DNA of 64,000 bases from Anisodus tanguticus (lineage: Eukaryota; Streptophyta; Magnoliopsida; Solanales; Solanaceae). The position numbers and the translations under genes were made by a program. Location: positions 47,952,859 through 48,016,858 of the forward strand of contig CM067547.1 of the NCBI GenBank assembly GCA_034509755.1. Reading direction: 5' to 3'. The notes below the pieces were generated by a model. It did no database searches. It was not told the DNA's origin and worked only from the letters and a program-made list of their open reading frames with translations. Shown here piece after piece: positions 32,439-43,386 of the stretch (positions within the stretch are counted from its first letter, which is position 1; each line of letters starts with the position of its first letter).

Positions 32439-33811
32439 ATGATAACAGTATACGAGAACGCTCTCGCAACTGAACTAAGACTAGGGTTACCTGGTACAAC
32501 AGATGAAACGAAGAAACAATTATCTTTTTGTACTAATAAAAGATTTTCATTAGAGATGGATAGTTCCTCAAATATAACTCATTATGATCAACAGAACTCC
32601 TCCCCAGCGCCAAAGTAAGTAGTGTTTATTGCATCTTCACCTATTCTTTTGCTTACTTTTGAGTGTTGCCATACCAATTAGTTGGAAAAGTATGAAAACA
32701 ATAGAAGAAAAAGATTTGATTAGCCGATACCGATTATAGTTTGGAATATGTGAAATTACTCATGTTAATGCATTTACTTTAGGTCCTATGTCTTCTGGAT
32801 CAAGTCTTTTATTCCATTCAAAGATTTATATATTCGTAGAAAATATAGGTAATACTTCTAGTACGTTTTTTTATATAATACTTAATATTGTACTGAATCA
32901 AGATTAAATAGAACGACATGATCAGTGAGACTGCATAGAGTAGTTGATCAACATTCAACACTAATTTGTTTGAAATTGAGAGATATTTAATTGTTGTTTG
33001 TTTATATTCTAATTCTTGACTCAGAAGGGTTTTAAATTAACAACTTTTTATTTGTTTTTGTTTTCAGAGCACAAATTATTGGTTGGCCACCAGTTAGATC
33101 TAACAGGAAGAATGTTGTCCAAGCCAAGAATTCAGATTTTGATGTTTCCTCAGGGATGTATGTGAAAGTTAGCATGGATGGTGCACCTTACCTTAGGAAA
33201 ATTGACCTTAGGTTTTACAAGAGTTACCAAGAACTACTCAATGCTTTGGAGAACATGTTCAAGCACCCCATTGGTGAGTTTAATCTTTCACAAATTAAAC
33301 TCACTTTTAATAGATCAGGTAGAAACAGATTCAGAATTTTAAGTTAATGCATCTGAATTTTTACTTTACTCAATATTTTACGTGCAATGGATTCCGGCTT
33401 AGCATAAAAATATTTGAATTTAATTTCTATACATGTATATTGTAAAATCTATTTTATATCTCAAGCCACCTAAAAAACAACTACATGTTTAATCATAATA
33501 AGTAGAGCCAGTTACCTGAAATACAACAGATTAAATACTAATAATATAAATTAAGTCCAATTTTTGTGTACAACTTATGTTTTTCCTAGTTATACAAAAC
33601 TTATGTTTTCTTGTTCAATTATAAATTTTCAGGTGTATACTTAGAAAAAGAAGGCTACACTACTAGTGGATCTGATTATGTGTTAACTTATGAAGACAAG
33701 GATGATGATTGGATGCTTGTTGGAGATGTACCATTGAATATGTTCATTAATTCTTGCAAAAGGCTTAGAATCATGAAAGGGTCTGAAGCTAAAGGTTTGG
33801 CATGCCTATAG
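32439..33811 (+). CDS. Aux/IAA transcriptional repressor, copy B (three exons, intact)
   Basis: Exons 32439-32614, 33068-33273 and 33633-33811 with GT-AG introns give 186 aa. Domain I: LRLGLPG, residues 13-19 (EAR, recruits TOPLESS). Domain II: QIIGWPPVRS, 61-70 (auxin-dependent TIR1/AFB degron). PB1 domain III/IV from YVKVSMDGAPYLRK (90-103, with Lys92) through YEDKDDDWMLVGDVP (147-161) to CKRLRIMKGSEAKGL. It represses ARF activators until auxin triggers its degradation. Odd points: after DVP the family's usual Trp is Leu, domain III/IV lacks the usual intron, and the protein is short, like the small IAA1-4 type. Nuclear by family. The start is the only ATG before domain I. Confidence 0.9.
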
Positions 33812-33899
33812 AACCTATCTCACAGATTTAAGGTGGATTCTGTTGGATCGGGATTCTAGATTTGAACGGAGTGATTCTAGATTCTAGATTTGACTCGAT

Positions 33900-34482
33900 C
33901 TGGCTTGACCTAAGTTACGGAGAAAGGTCAATGAGCTTCATGACTGAGATGGAAAAAGGCAGTGGCTTGAAACTAATCTCCCGCAGTCACCCACCATGAT
34001 CGAACCTTTTCTATCAGTTGAGTGGAGCACGATACTTCACGAAGTTTGATTTGCGGTCGGGGTAGTTTAATGTTGTTCAAATTTGTGAAATTAAAAAATC
34101 TGTTAGGGAGCATTTTTTCCTTGCATGAATCTGAATTAGTTGGGTCAGATTGATTTTTGAGACACTGGATGGTTATAGAGAAAAAAAGGATCATGAGTTT
34201 CTTGATTGACTTATCGGGGAGCGCCTCCTCCTTAATTGGCTCTACACACAAGCAAATCTGAATTGGTTGGATCGGTATATTTTAAATATCAGATTGTTAT
34301 ATACCGAAAAAAGAGATCAAGTATTGAGCTTCTTGACTAAGATGAAAACCCTATTCGGGAACACATCCTTCTTAATGGGCTCTACGGCCTACACAAACAC
34401 GGATCTAATTAAATTGATCAGCTTAGTATGTTTCGAATACCAGATGGTTATAGCGGAGAAAAACTTATGGTGGATTGGATAA
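33900..34482 (+). repeat. SINE-like modules behind Aux/IAA copy B
   Basis: Same three modules as 13184-13740 with scattered substitutions. The tail module starts at about 34372 (cttaatgggctctacggcc). 34483-34972 is AT-rich intergenic DNA without a gene. Confidence 0.4.
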
Positions 34483-34972
34483 GAAACCAAAAAATATACA
34501 CAGATCTGCAATCAGATTGAAGATTATTACAAGAAATACAAGGCTGATGAGAATTCAGCTCTCTATGGTTTCAATTGTGCATGTGGGACAGAAAAAACTG
34601 TATATTCAGCTATAGTACTTGGACATAAGTTTTTTGGATTTTAAAAAAAATTGTTTTTGAAAAATTTTCTGTATATTCAAAGAGTATATATATACAGGGG
34701 AATACACAATTTTATGTAGGGTTGTGTTCATTGTTGATTTACTGAATTAAATTATATTGGCCTATATTGCCACGATTTTTGGCGTCGAGCCAAGTCCAAG
34801 ATGAGTCCCAATCCAGCTTATTATATTCCGAGCTGGTTCAAGTAGAATGAGTTCAATTGAACTATTACAAACTATACGTATCGACTTCTTAGCCAAGTCT
34901 AATCGAACTTATTGCTAAAAAATCTATAATATGGCTGAGCTCGAGTTGAGTTAGATCCATACACTCTTTAAT

Positions 34973-35252
34973 GCTTTGTAGTGTTGATTAAAGTGTTGTT
35001 TTATCTTGAGAGACTATTGCCCGTTAACGTAAAAGTATATATACGGGGCAATCTTGTCTTAAGGACAGAGTGCCATCACTCGACTCAACACACAGTTGTA
35101 ACCATCCAGCTTTAGTGTTTTTTTATTTCAGGTAATCAAGATTCAAGACTCAACAAGCTTGCGGCAGTTCTGAACATTAACCTATTTGTTTATCCTTTCG
35201 AACACTTGTAATATTTATTTACTTCCCGTACTGCTTTACACAATATCCAACA
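34973..35252 (+). mobile_element. Solo LTR, 3' end only (unit C)
   Basis: From gctttgtagtg the sequence equals the last 280 bp of the solo LTR at 3979-5084, ending aaca at 35252. The left side is the Aux/IAA downstream region, so 34972/34973 is the breakpoint between units B and C. Confidence 0.8.
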
Positions 35253-36007
35253 TGAACTTGAAAAGAGAAAGAGATTGTGAAAGAGGGATAACCAAAGAAT
35301 ATGGCTCTTGAGTTGATTTGGTATTTAACAAATAGCAATCCAAGAATATAGAAATTATAAAAAGTACTTTATTATGTCCCCTGTATCATTCTGTCTAACA
35401 TATCCAATAGCTCAGTAGCTAAGACGAAGTAAAGCCCTAAAACCACTATAGTTAGCTAACTTCACTTGCAAACTGAAATTGTGACAATATCTCGATATCG
35501 CCTTACGTGAAATCAAGTCTACCCTGTTGTTAATGCTTAATAGTGTAGGGTGTAGCCACACACACACATGGCTAAATAATCAAATTTTATATATATATAT
35601 ATATATGATCTTCAATATTTCAACAAGAAGTTACAAAAGTATGATTAAGAGTTTCCATCACGATATAGTATGGAGGAAAAAAAAAGGGTCAATCATGGCC
35701 CATTAATCAAAAATCAAAACCGAAAAAAAGAAAAGGAGTACATAGTTATTAGTCTTACAAATTTTCCTAACAAAGAATGAATTAAGTTAATTAAGATATC
35801 ACGATTGCCTTATCCAAAATATTGTCAGATTGTCAATAACACTATAAGAAATTAGACTTTTGTGATGTGTAGTCCCCACAATCCTATAAAAGTTGCCACT
35901 ATTTTTTTCAATTAGTAGCCACAACAAAGGGGACTTTATTATAAGGTTGTGGATATTCGGTTGGAGGAGGATGAGCAACCTATTTACGACCCTGCAAAGT
36001 TTCTTTC
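35253..36007. other. Intergenic sequence of unit C
   Basis: Matches 5085-5956 and 25515-26273, with a TA microsatellite at about 35589 and the CACTA-like terminus at about 35841. No further gene. Confidence 0.6.
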
Positions 36008-36568
36008 TTATATCTGACTTGTTATGTCAGTAGAAAGAGAGTTGGTGCCACCATTGGGAGACGGTGGCTTGACGGAATTCCACTGAAGAGATGGCAACAA
36101 AAGATGTTCATTTGTTACTTTACGACCTGCAAAGTTTTTTCCCGATATCTGACTTGCTATATCATCAGAAAGAGAGTTGGTACCACGATTGGGAGATGGT
36201 GGCTTGACGGAATTCCATTGAAGAGATGGCAACAAAAGATGTTCATTTGTTGTTTTACGACCTACAAAGTTTCTTTCTGATATTTGACTAGTAATGTCAG
36301 TAGAAAGAGAGTTGGTACCACCATTGGGAGATGGTGGCTTGACCGGATTCCATTGAAGAGATGGCAACAAAAGTTGTTCATTTGTTATCCAAATTATAGT
36401 GTCTTTTCTACTATGTGAAAGAATCCGAGAAGCTTCGTTCCGTGTAAGGCTTAGAAAAAGCAAAAACAGTACTAGTATCATTTTACTACATGTAGAAGCT
36501 AAAATGTTACTTTGTGATCTCATTCTTGATATTGTTGGAATTAGAATATAATGAAGAATTTCGTTCAC
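36008..36568 (-). CDS. Secreted repeat-peptide precursor, copy C
   Basis: 186 aa, same architecture as copy B: signal segment, three 45-residue repeats, TAA after SQI in repeat 3. Differences from B lie mostly between the conserved boxes (SDDIASQISGKNF, GRK), while LLLPSLQWN and VKPPSPN are unchanged, which hints at constraint though the number of changes is small. The complete Tat element starts about 540 bp upstream of its ATG. Confidence 0.65.
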   Translation of the reverse strand: MNEILHYILIPTISRMRSQSNILASTCSKMILVLFLLFLSLTRNEASRILSHSRKDTIIWITNEQLLLPSLQWNPVKPPSPNGGTNSLSTDITSQISERNFVGRKTTNEHLLLPSLQWNSVKPPSPNRGTNSLSDDIASQISGKNFAGRKVTNEHLLLPSLQWNSVKPPSPNGGTNSLSTDITSQI

Positions 36569-36724
36569 TTAGAGGGAAAGTAAAAAATAATTAATAATTG
36601 GAGTTTAAAATCACAAGGGGTAGATAAAAAAAACCACTACGAGGTTAAAAAAAATGAAGGAATTAAATCTTGTTGTGGAGGAATGAGGAATGTGATTATG
36701 GTGAAGGTAATCGAACTGGCTGCA

Positions 36725-36815
36725 TATTTATACCCTAATGAAATAATTAACGTGTTAGAAAGACTTCAAACTTTTCCAAGTTTTAAATTTCATGCAAGGG
36801 TTTTGACCGTTGACT
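36725..36815 (-). promoter_or_regulatory. TATA box and paired W-boxes of peptide gene C
   Basis: Minus-strand TATAAATA at 36725-36732, about 157 bp ahead of the ATG; plus-strand TTGACC at 36803-36808 and TTGACT at 36810-36815, one base apart. Confidence 0.5.
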
Positions 36816-37109
36816 GTTTGAATTTACAAACAATTCTTGAAATTGAACTAGTCAGTAATCAGAAAAAAAAAAAGAAGGAAAGAACTAGTCGTTTGAGAAT
36901 TGTAACACAGGATGTTGAACTTGAATCGACTTCAAGATTAACCCATAAACATTTTTTTTAGAACATTAAAACGAAAAATTATCTAATCACTTTAATTCAG
37001 TGATACGGAGTTTCAATTTTGATAAGTAGAAACTCTACACAGTAAGTTCAGACAAGCCTTTCTATAACTAAATTTTCGAGCTTATAAAAGTGAAACATGC
37101 AATAACATT

Positions 37110-37774
37110 TGTTTCCCTCCGAAGTGTTTGCCGTTTTATCGTCTGACGAAATCGGATGACAAATTGATTCCTTAACTAAGCGATTTGGGCCGATAACGGA
37201 ACTCTAACTTCCAGCAATGGGTTCCCCAACTACTCCAGAAAGTTTTAGGACGGTGATTGAGTTAAACTAAGTGGTAAGAAACATAAATACAACTAGAGTG
37301 CAATAAAGACGATAAAAATAGAATGAAGATATGCAAAAATCAAAATTTTGATTGATTGTGTTGTGTTTTTCTGTACAAATGATTCCTATATTTATATTAC
37401 AAGAAAAATAAACGTGACCCCTTATGTTATCCACCGAACTACCCACTAAATCCACTAGCCAACTATGAGGAGATGGTGCCGATTTTTTCACCTGGACCTC
37501 TAGCACGATCGACGACACTCTTTTTTGCTGTTGTTGGTTGTAACCTTTTCTAGAAGGTCCTTTGACTTAGTCTTCGAGGTGTCTGAATATGTGTGGGTCT
37601 CAACCGTTCCTCGGAATTATGACTCAACCAAACTATCGTAATAGCCGATGATGCTTTTCTAGCCGAGAGTAAGGACTAGCGGATTCAGCTATGATTCCGC
37701 TCAGTTACCGACTTAGAATCTTTTTTCACCTTCGGTTGTCACTTGATTCGGCTAAACACTTTTGAGTGTTAACA
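37110..37774 (-). mobile_element. 3' LTR of the complete Tat element
   Basis: 665 bp, minus-strand orientation (TGTTAACACTC ... GGGAAACA). Left flank ACATT. Confidence 0.88.
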
Positions 37775-38143
37775 ATTGCCTCCCTACATTAACTTGAGTG
37801 CGGCTATCGAGTTGATATATTTAAAATGGCCATCGTTTCGTGTGGTAGCCGTAGGTGTCATTTCAATCACTTTTGCCTTAAATGCATGCAATGATGGTCT
37901 TAAAAAATTCTTTTTTCCTTCCACAGAAATGTCTCCGTTTCCACAATTAATTTCTGATGAATTTTTAGCCGCACGTTTTGGATGAAAAGACACCCAACAG
38001 ACTGTCAATCATATCTCCAAGAAAAAGGAAATACTTAGGAGAGACCCCCCACCAAAAGGTTTCTCATTCAATCTTCTCGGCCATTCCCAAATTTCTCGCC
38101 TTCTTCAGAAAACCCTATTTCTTCATCAGAAAAAAGAAAAACC

Positions 38144-39172
38144 ATGTATTTATCTTCTTCTCTATCTCTGGGATCGGATAGCACCGGTTTGGCTGATGAT
38201 GACCTAATCCCCACTATTGCCTTCATAGATTACCAACTGGTTCTCGCCCCTTTTGGTACATCTGAACAAGGTGATCTCATTCTTTCTCAACATCTAAGGC
38301 CGACGAACTACGACCTTCCGATTACATGTGACTGGTTCACCGGCAACTGTTGTCCGGCTAGTCTGTGTACCTGGCCTATCAAGATTACCAACTATTATGT
38401 TTGGTTGGACCGAGTAAAGTCGGCCAAAGAAACCGAATGGAGGCGCACGGGTCTCTACGACGCCATTGTGTTGTCGGAGTTTGACTCCTCCTACAACATC
38501 GATCTTATATATGCCTTTCTTGGTTACTGGTCGATCGCTGCCAATGCCTTCGTTTTCCCTTGGGGAATGATAACCCCCACACTGCTTGATGTGACGGTGA
38601 TACTTGGCCTTCCGATTCCGGGAGCCGAGGCACCTATCCTAAGCGATATAGATGTTGCTGATTTAGGCATCAAAATTTCAAAGACCTCTTCAGGCTACGG
38701 CCAGTTTTTAACCAACAACCGTCGAATATCGCCTCTTCCAGTCGATGATGCCGAGCATCATGCTTTTCTATTTTTTTGGTGTAGCCGATACTTTATTTGT
38801 ATGGGCTTTGGTGCAGTTGTGAAAGAGCTGGAAATTTATGCGGCGTTAGCCATTTCGGGGAGGGATGTCAGTTGGGCATCTCTCTTCTTGACCTATCTTT
38901 ACATGGCTTTGGGTGATGCCCAGGCGAGGTTAAGGGATTCCAGAAACCTGGATACCTTAGCCGGTCCCCTGTGGTTTCTTCAGTTGTGGATCACCCTCTA
39001 TTTTCCTGAGTTTATCCCCGATAAATTTGATGACCGCCGCTTTCCGTTAAACTCTCCAGTATTAGCCAATGTTTTCGGAGAACACCCCTTGTGCCCCAGG
39101 ATGCTTTTGTCGCAGTCTCCATCATGCATGGTCTGTCTAGAGACCATTATACAGATTGACAACCAGTCCTAG
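38144..39172 (+). CDS. Plant mobile domain (PMD) protein, N-terminal part
   Basis: 342 aa from ATG 38144 (aaaaaccATGTATTT). Residues ~85-330 carry the PMD (aminotransferase-like) pattern: YDAIVLSEFDSSYNIDLIYA, FLGYWSIAANAFVFPWG, MITPTLLDVTVILGLPIPG, FLFFWCSRYFIC, SWASLFLTYLYMALGDA, GPLWFLQLWITLYFPEF. PMD proteins occur in Tat retrotransposons and in the host MAIN/MAIL1 family, where they act in silencing; the role inside the element is unknown. A frameshift near 39097 and a TGA at about 39151 in the continuing frame break it from its C-terminal part. The first 84 codons also survive at 7990 and 28419. Confidence 0.8.
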   Translation: MYLSSSLSLGSDSTGLADDDLIPTIAFIDYQLVLAPFGTSEQGDLILSQHLRPTNYDLPITCDWFTGNCCPASLCTWPIKITNYYVWLDRVKSAKETEWRRTGLYDAIVLSEFDSSYNIDLIYAFLGYWSIAANAFVFPWGMITPTLLDVTVILGLPIPGAEAPILSDIDVADLGIKISKTSSGYGQFLTNNRRISPLPVDDAEHHAFLFFWCSRYFICMGFGAVVKELEIYAALAISGRDVSWASLFLTYLYMALGDAQARLRDSRNLDTLAGPLWFLQLWITLYFPEFIPDKFDDRRFPLNSPVLANVFGEHPLCPRMLLSQSPSCMVCLETIIQIDNQS

Positions 39173-41342
39173 AGAGATGGGCCACCCCTGATTGGGTCTG
39201 TCAAGTAGCCAATGATGACCTTACTTTCTCCCAACGGAGGACTATAGTTCTCATATGGGGGCGGATTCTCACGGCCAGGGACTTGTAGGTGGTCTGAAGC
39301 CCACTTCTAGGAATAATAAATTGATCGTGAAGCCATGTCAGCCAAACTTTGTAGCAAGGCAATTCGGCCTTACTCAGTACGTGTCGTGGCCCCACCGTAG
39401 TATTGTCAGATCAACCCAACGCTGCATTCATGATGCAGAACAAGCAAAGAAATTAGCCGATCATAATCTTGACAAGCTCGCCCTGTTTGACTTACAGTTG
39501 TTTCCCCTGAGAGCGAATACTACTGTCGCTTTTGATGATTGGTGGGATACGGCTAAGGAGACGTTTTTTCAATTTTCTTTAGATGTCTATTGTGATCGGC
39601 TGATTCTGTCGAGAAAAAAGAAGAACACGGAAACCTCTAAACCGTGGCCAAAAGAAGCCACTCTGAAAGTTGCTTCCTCTAAATCGGCTAGGCCTATTGC
39701 CTCAAGGTCTTCCGTCTGATTGCGGCAGACAAAGAGAAAAGGTAAATTGTATTCTACATATGTGTCGGCCAGATTGTTCTTGTGAATTTTTGGCTAACAT
39801 CTCTTATGTATCTTTCAGCAACCCCATCATCTCCAGTGTTTGTTGATTTGGAGACCACTTTTGACACCGAGTCCCCATCACCCAGGAAACCAGTGCCCAA
39901 GCAACCTCGACGAAGTGGAGGGGTTGTCATTCAAAATTATAGTGAGGAAGGCCCCTACAGACCCGGAGTTCTATTCCTGCTGAGGAATAGGAGGAAATTG
40001 AGGTATACTACTCGGCTGGCTAAAACACTTTCGCATCAACTACTAATACTTATGTTTTCTGTTTGCTCTCTAGGGACCACAACTGATAAGGCGCAGAGGG
40101 CTGCATAAAGCGTCTGATGCTATCCTTCATATTGGCAAATCATCTTCCCTGGCTCATGCTCCCGTGCATTAAAGGGACCCATCATCAACTGCCCTCAAAA
40201 CCACAGTTTCTCATGCAAAGACAGCCAAGGCTTCGTATGCTGGGGCAGCCGTAGAGGTATACCATTTTTCTTATGCTTGGTATTTTACTGCCTACTGGAT
40301 CTTGCCTCTATACTAAACCTGTCATTTCTGTACAGGAGACCGCTGGAGATAATCCTTCGACTGAAGCCCACCCAACTGACGACTCAGATGTACCAGCCAA
40401 AATCATCTCGGAAGATGTGCTTTTGTGCTACTTTGGCTCAGTCGACATTGCATCTCCACCAGCTTCGCCTGTTGGCATCCATCGAGAGCGAGTCGAAGAG
40501 TCTCTCGCCAGAGGAATTCCATCCAACAAAGAAGAGTTCCATGCTCTGAGGGCGTCTTTACTCCGATTGTCAAGAGAAACAACGGATTCCCCGGTTCTGG
40601 CAACTACTTACAATGATCTGGCTTTGGCTCTAAATGATTTATTTGCTTTACATATAATGACCAAAAATAGATATGATGAGGTTGTCGCTGCTCTGCAACA
40701 CTTGGGGTCTCTTCGGCAAGAGAAGAACCACATTCAGTCTTCTTTCAATGAGGTGAATGCAGAAAGACAACAAAATGTAGCCGAAGAAATGACTTTCAAG
40801 AGCAGCTATTCAAACTGCGAGTTGAGTTGGAACGGATTCAGGCGGAGATAGGGGATATTAATCCGGCCATAGGTGCCTTAGACTCGGCTATTAGTGCACA
40901 CGACTCATTTCGTTCTTCTTTGTTTCGGTAGATCCTTCAATTGGATAACAAAATCAGGAAACTCGGTAACCAGCAGGTGGTTTGGGAGCTGGATCAGAAA
41001 GCGGGTAGCGAATGGCTGGACAAACTGGAGAATGAATGTACTGCGTGGAAAATCCATCTAGTTCAAGCAATGCCGACAATAACTACTCCCTTGCCAGCTG
41101 ATCCTCTTGCTGAGTTGTCAGCTGATACCCTTATGGACTTGCAATCTGAAGCCATCACTGCTTCTATTGTTCAAGAGGTATCGGCTGATATAAAGGCTTT
41201 TATCGAGGCCCCATCGACTGTAGTGGCTGAGCCTTTGCTGGGTGCTGAAAGGGAGGTCCAAGCAGGAGCGGGAGCGGCTGAGGTAGTAGTCGTTGTTGCA
41301 GCTGAGAGAGAAAGGGAAATTATGGGTACCCAAGATGCCTAA
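39173..41342 (+). pseudogene. PMD protein C-terminal part, with three short introns
   Basis: Continuation (RWATPDWVCQVA, FVARQFGLTQYVSWPH, FDDWWDTAKETFFQF), then low-complexity exons and a C-terminal coiled-coil region (40400-41342; LDQKAGSEWLDKLENE). Consistent GT-AG introns are visible at 39742-39818, 40003-40073 (branch-like tactaat) and 40257-40335. A TAG at about 40930 and other frame shifts show decay. It ends head-on against the minus-strand pol. Confidence 0.6.
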
Positions 41343-42026
41343 GCAGCCGTGGACTCGGCTAATCCTGAGACTTATGTTACTGGTGATATATTGCAACCTC
41401 TAGCTGGTGGAATGCCGACCAACTCGACTCCCTAGCTTTATCGACCCCAAATCAAAGGGTCTGTTTCTGTGATTAAGCAGCCGGTCTGTGGCTGTTGTTT
41501 ACTCTTGTCTTTCCCAAATCAAAGGGAAGTACTTTTCATATGACTGTGACCAGGACATTTCTTAACCCCATACGAAGTGTATGTTTTTATGACTAGGCAA
41601 CCAGTTTGTGGCTGTTGTTTACTCTTGCATACCCCAAATCGAGGGGTAGTATCTCTTTAAGTATTTACCGTTTACATTTTGTCAAGCTCTTCCTCATGCA
41701 TGTATATAAGTCGATACACGTTTCACACAATAAAAATAGGATTGAGGGAATTTATCATTGTGACATTCTCAAGAGTTGACTTCATAGAAGCAGGTTTAGG
41801 ATAAACAAGTTTTTTATCAGTTGACTTGGAAGTTTAAGTTGACTGTTTAGACTTGTTTGAATATTCAGGTTGTTTATTAGACTTGCTATTGCAAGTGACT
41901 ACAACCTAATAGAGTTATCATATTATTTACCAGTCATCCTGAAACTATGAGCACGGTTTTCCAAACTAGGTCCCCTTTGGCGAACCTCTTAGGCTTAACA
42001 TGTTTGTTGTATGCTTTGGCCATTTT
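41343..42026. other. Convergent 3' region between PMD gene and pol
   Basis: Contains two similar blocks (gtgattaagcagccggtctgtggctg at 41468 and gactaggcaaccagtttgtggctg at 41590, each followed by an aaatc-aaggg phrase), i.e. an imperfect ~120-bp direct repeat, probably the PMD gene 3' UTR. No ORF supported. Confidence 0.5.
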
Positions 42027-42299
42027 TCATTTGCCGGCTTCAATTCTTTCCAAGGACATTAGTCGATATTCATCTAGCTGATCTAACTTCATTAGCATGG
42101 CCTGCTGATATTCTTCTAAGCTTAAAGAATTATGTTTGGCCACCCGTAATGACTTAACTTTAATCTCCAAGGGCAACACTGCATCTTGGCCATATGTGAG
42201 CCGATAAGGCGTTGTCAAAGTAGTTGTAGATTTAGAGTTTCTGATTGCCCAAATATCTTCATCCAGAGTGAGATGACATACTGCTGGTTTATCCTCCAC
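42027..42299 (-). pseudogene. Tat integrase C-terminal fragment
   Basis: 90 aa with the integrase tail pattern (WAIRNSKSTTTLTTPYRLTYGQDAVLPLEI). The catalytic DDE core and the zinc domain are absent: the sequence upstream changes directly into RNase H at about 42300-42330, implying a deletion of roughly 2 kb compared with complete Tat pol genes. Confidence 0.7.
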
Positions 42300-42329
42300 G
42301 TTTTTACTGATTGTGGGTGTATGGTCTAT

Positions 42330-42778
42330 TCAATAAGTATCGGACGATGCCAATCTTGCACAAAATGTGAACCACATGTGGCATTAAATAATGTTCAAGT
42401 TTGTACAAGCATAGAATAATGACAAACAAAGCTTTTCTATAGGAGTATATCTAGTTTCAGCTTTATTGAGCATTCGGCTAAGATAGTAAACTGCCCTTTC
42501 GGTTCCATAATCGGCATCCTGTGCTAACAGGCAGCCGATGGACATATCTATAGCCGATAGACATATCTGCAGCCGATAGACATATCTGCTGCCGAGATGT
42601 ACAATTTCAACGGCTTCCCTTGCATGAGAGATACCAGCACGGGAGGAGTTGCTAGGGCCTTTTTAATTTGGTCAAATGCCTCTTGCTGTTCCGGGCCCCA
42701 TACTAGCTCTTCTGACCCTTTAAGCCTAAGCAAAGGTGAGAAAGCCTTCATTTTGCCAGCTGAATTAATATGAATCAC
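42330..42778 (-). pseudogene. Tat RT connection and truncated RNase H
   Basis: Reads FSPLLRLKGSEELVWGPEQQ, KALATPPVLVS, then RNase H-like LYISAADMSIGC, a 20-bp tandem microrepeat, and RAVYYLSRMLNKAETRYTPIEK before the deletion to integrase. Frames change at 42548. Confidence 0.7.
42530..42596. repeat. Three-copy 20-bp microrepeat inside RNase H
   Basis: agccgatagacatatctgc repeats three times with small changes, a slippage-type expansion within the RNase H coding sequence, which it disrupts. Confidence 0.75.
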
Positions 42779-43386
42779 CTTAGGAAGTTGATCTTCCCTA
42801 GCAGGCTTTGTAACTCCTTCTTTGTTCCGGGTGGTGCCGACTCAATTACTGCTCGGGCTTTATTCTGATCTATCTCAATACCTTTCTTATGTAGCAAGAA
42901 GCCAAAGAAGTTGCCAGCCGATACTCCGAACATGCACTTGGCTGGATTCATTTTAAGATTATGAACCATTATTCTTTTTAGTGCTTGTTCCAGATTGGCT
43001 AAATGATCTTTGAAGTCCTTAGACCTCACCACTACAACATTAATGTAGACCTCCACAGTCTTGCCAATCAAATCATGGAAGATGGTGTTCATTACCCTTT
43101 GATAAGTAGCACCAACATTCTTCAGACCGAACGACATAACTAACCACTCGTAAATGCCCAAGGCTCTTGGACACCTAATGGCGGTCTTATGAATATCATT
43201 TTCAGCTACTGCTATCTGATTATAACCAGAGTATCCATCCATGAATATCAGCACCCCGTTAGTGACGGCCGAATCGACTAGCATATCGGCTATAGGCATA
43301 ACGTATTCATATTTGGGAGTGGCTTGATTTAGGTTCCTGTAATCAATACATACCCGAACCTTGACATTCTTCTTCTTGACTGTCAT
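42775..43386 (-). pseudogene. Tat reverse transcriptase, catalytic site lost
   Basis: 203 aa. Motifs VCIDYRNLNQATPK, FMDGYSGYNQI, MSFGLKNVGATYQR and FFGFLLHKKGIEID identify Ty3/gypsy Tat RT. The catalytic YxDD box reads YINV (43036-43047): both aspartates are gone, so the enzyme must be inactive despite the open frame. Confidence 0.85.
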
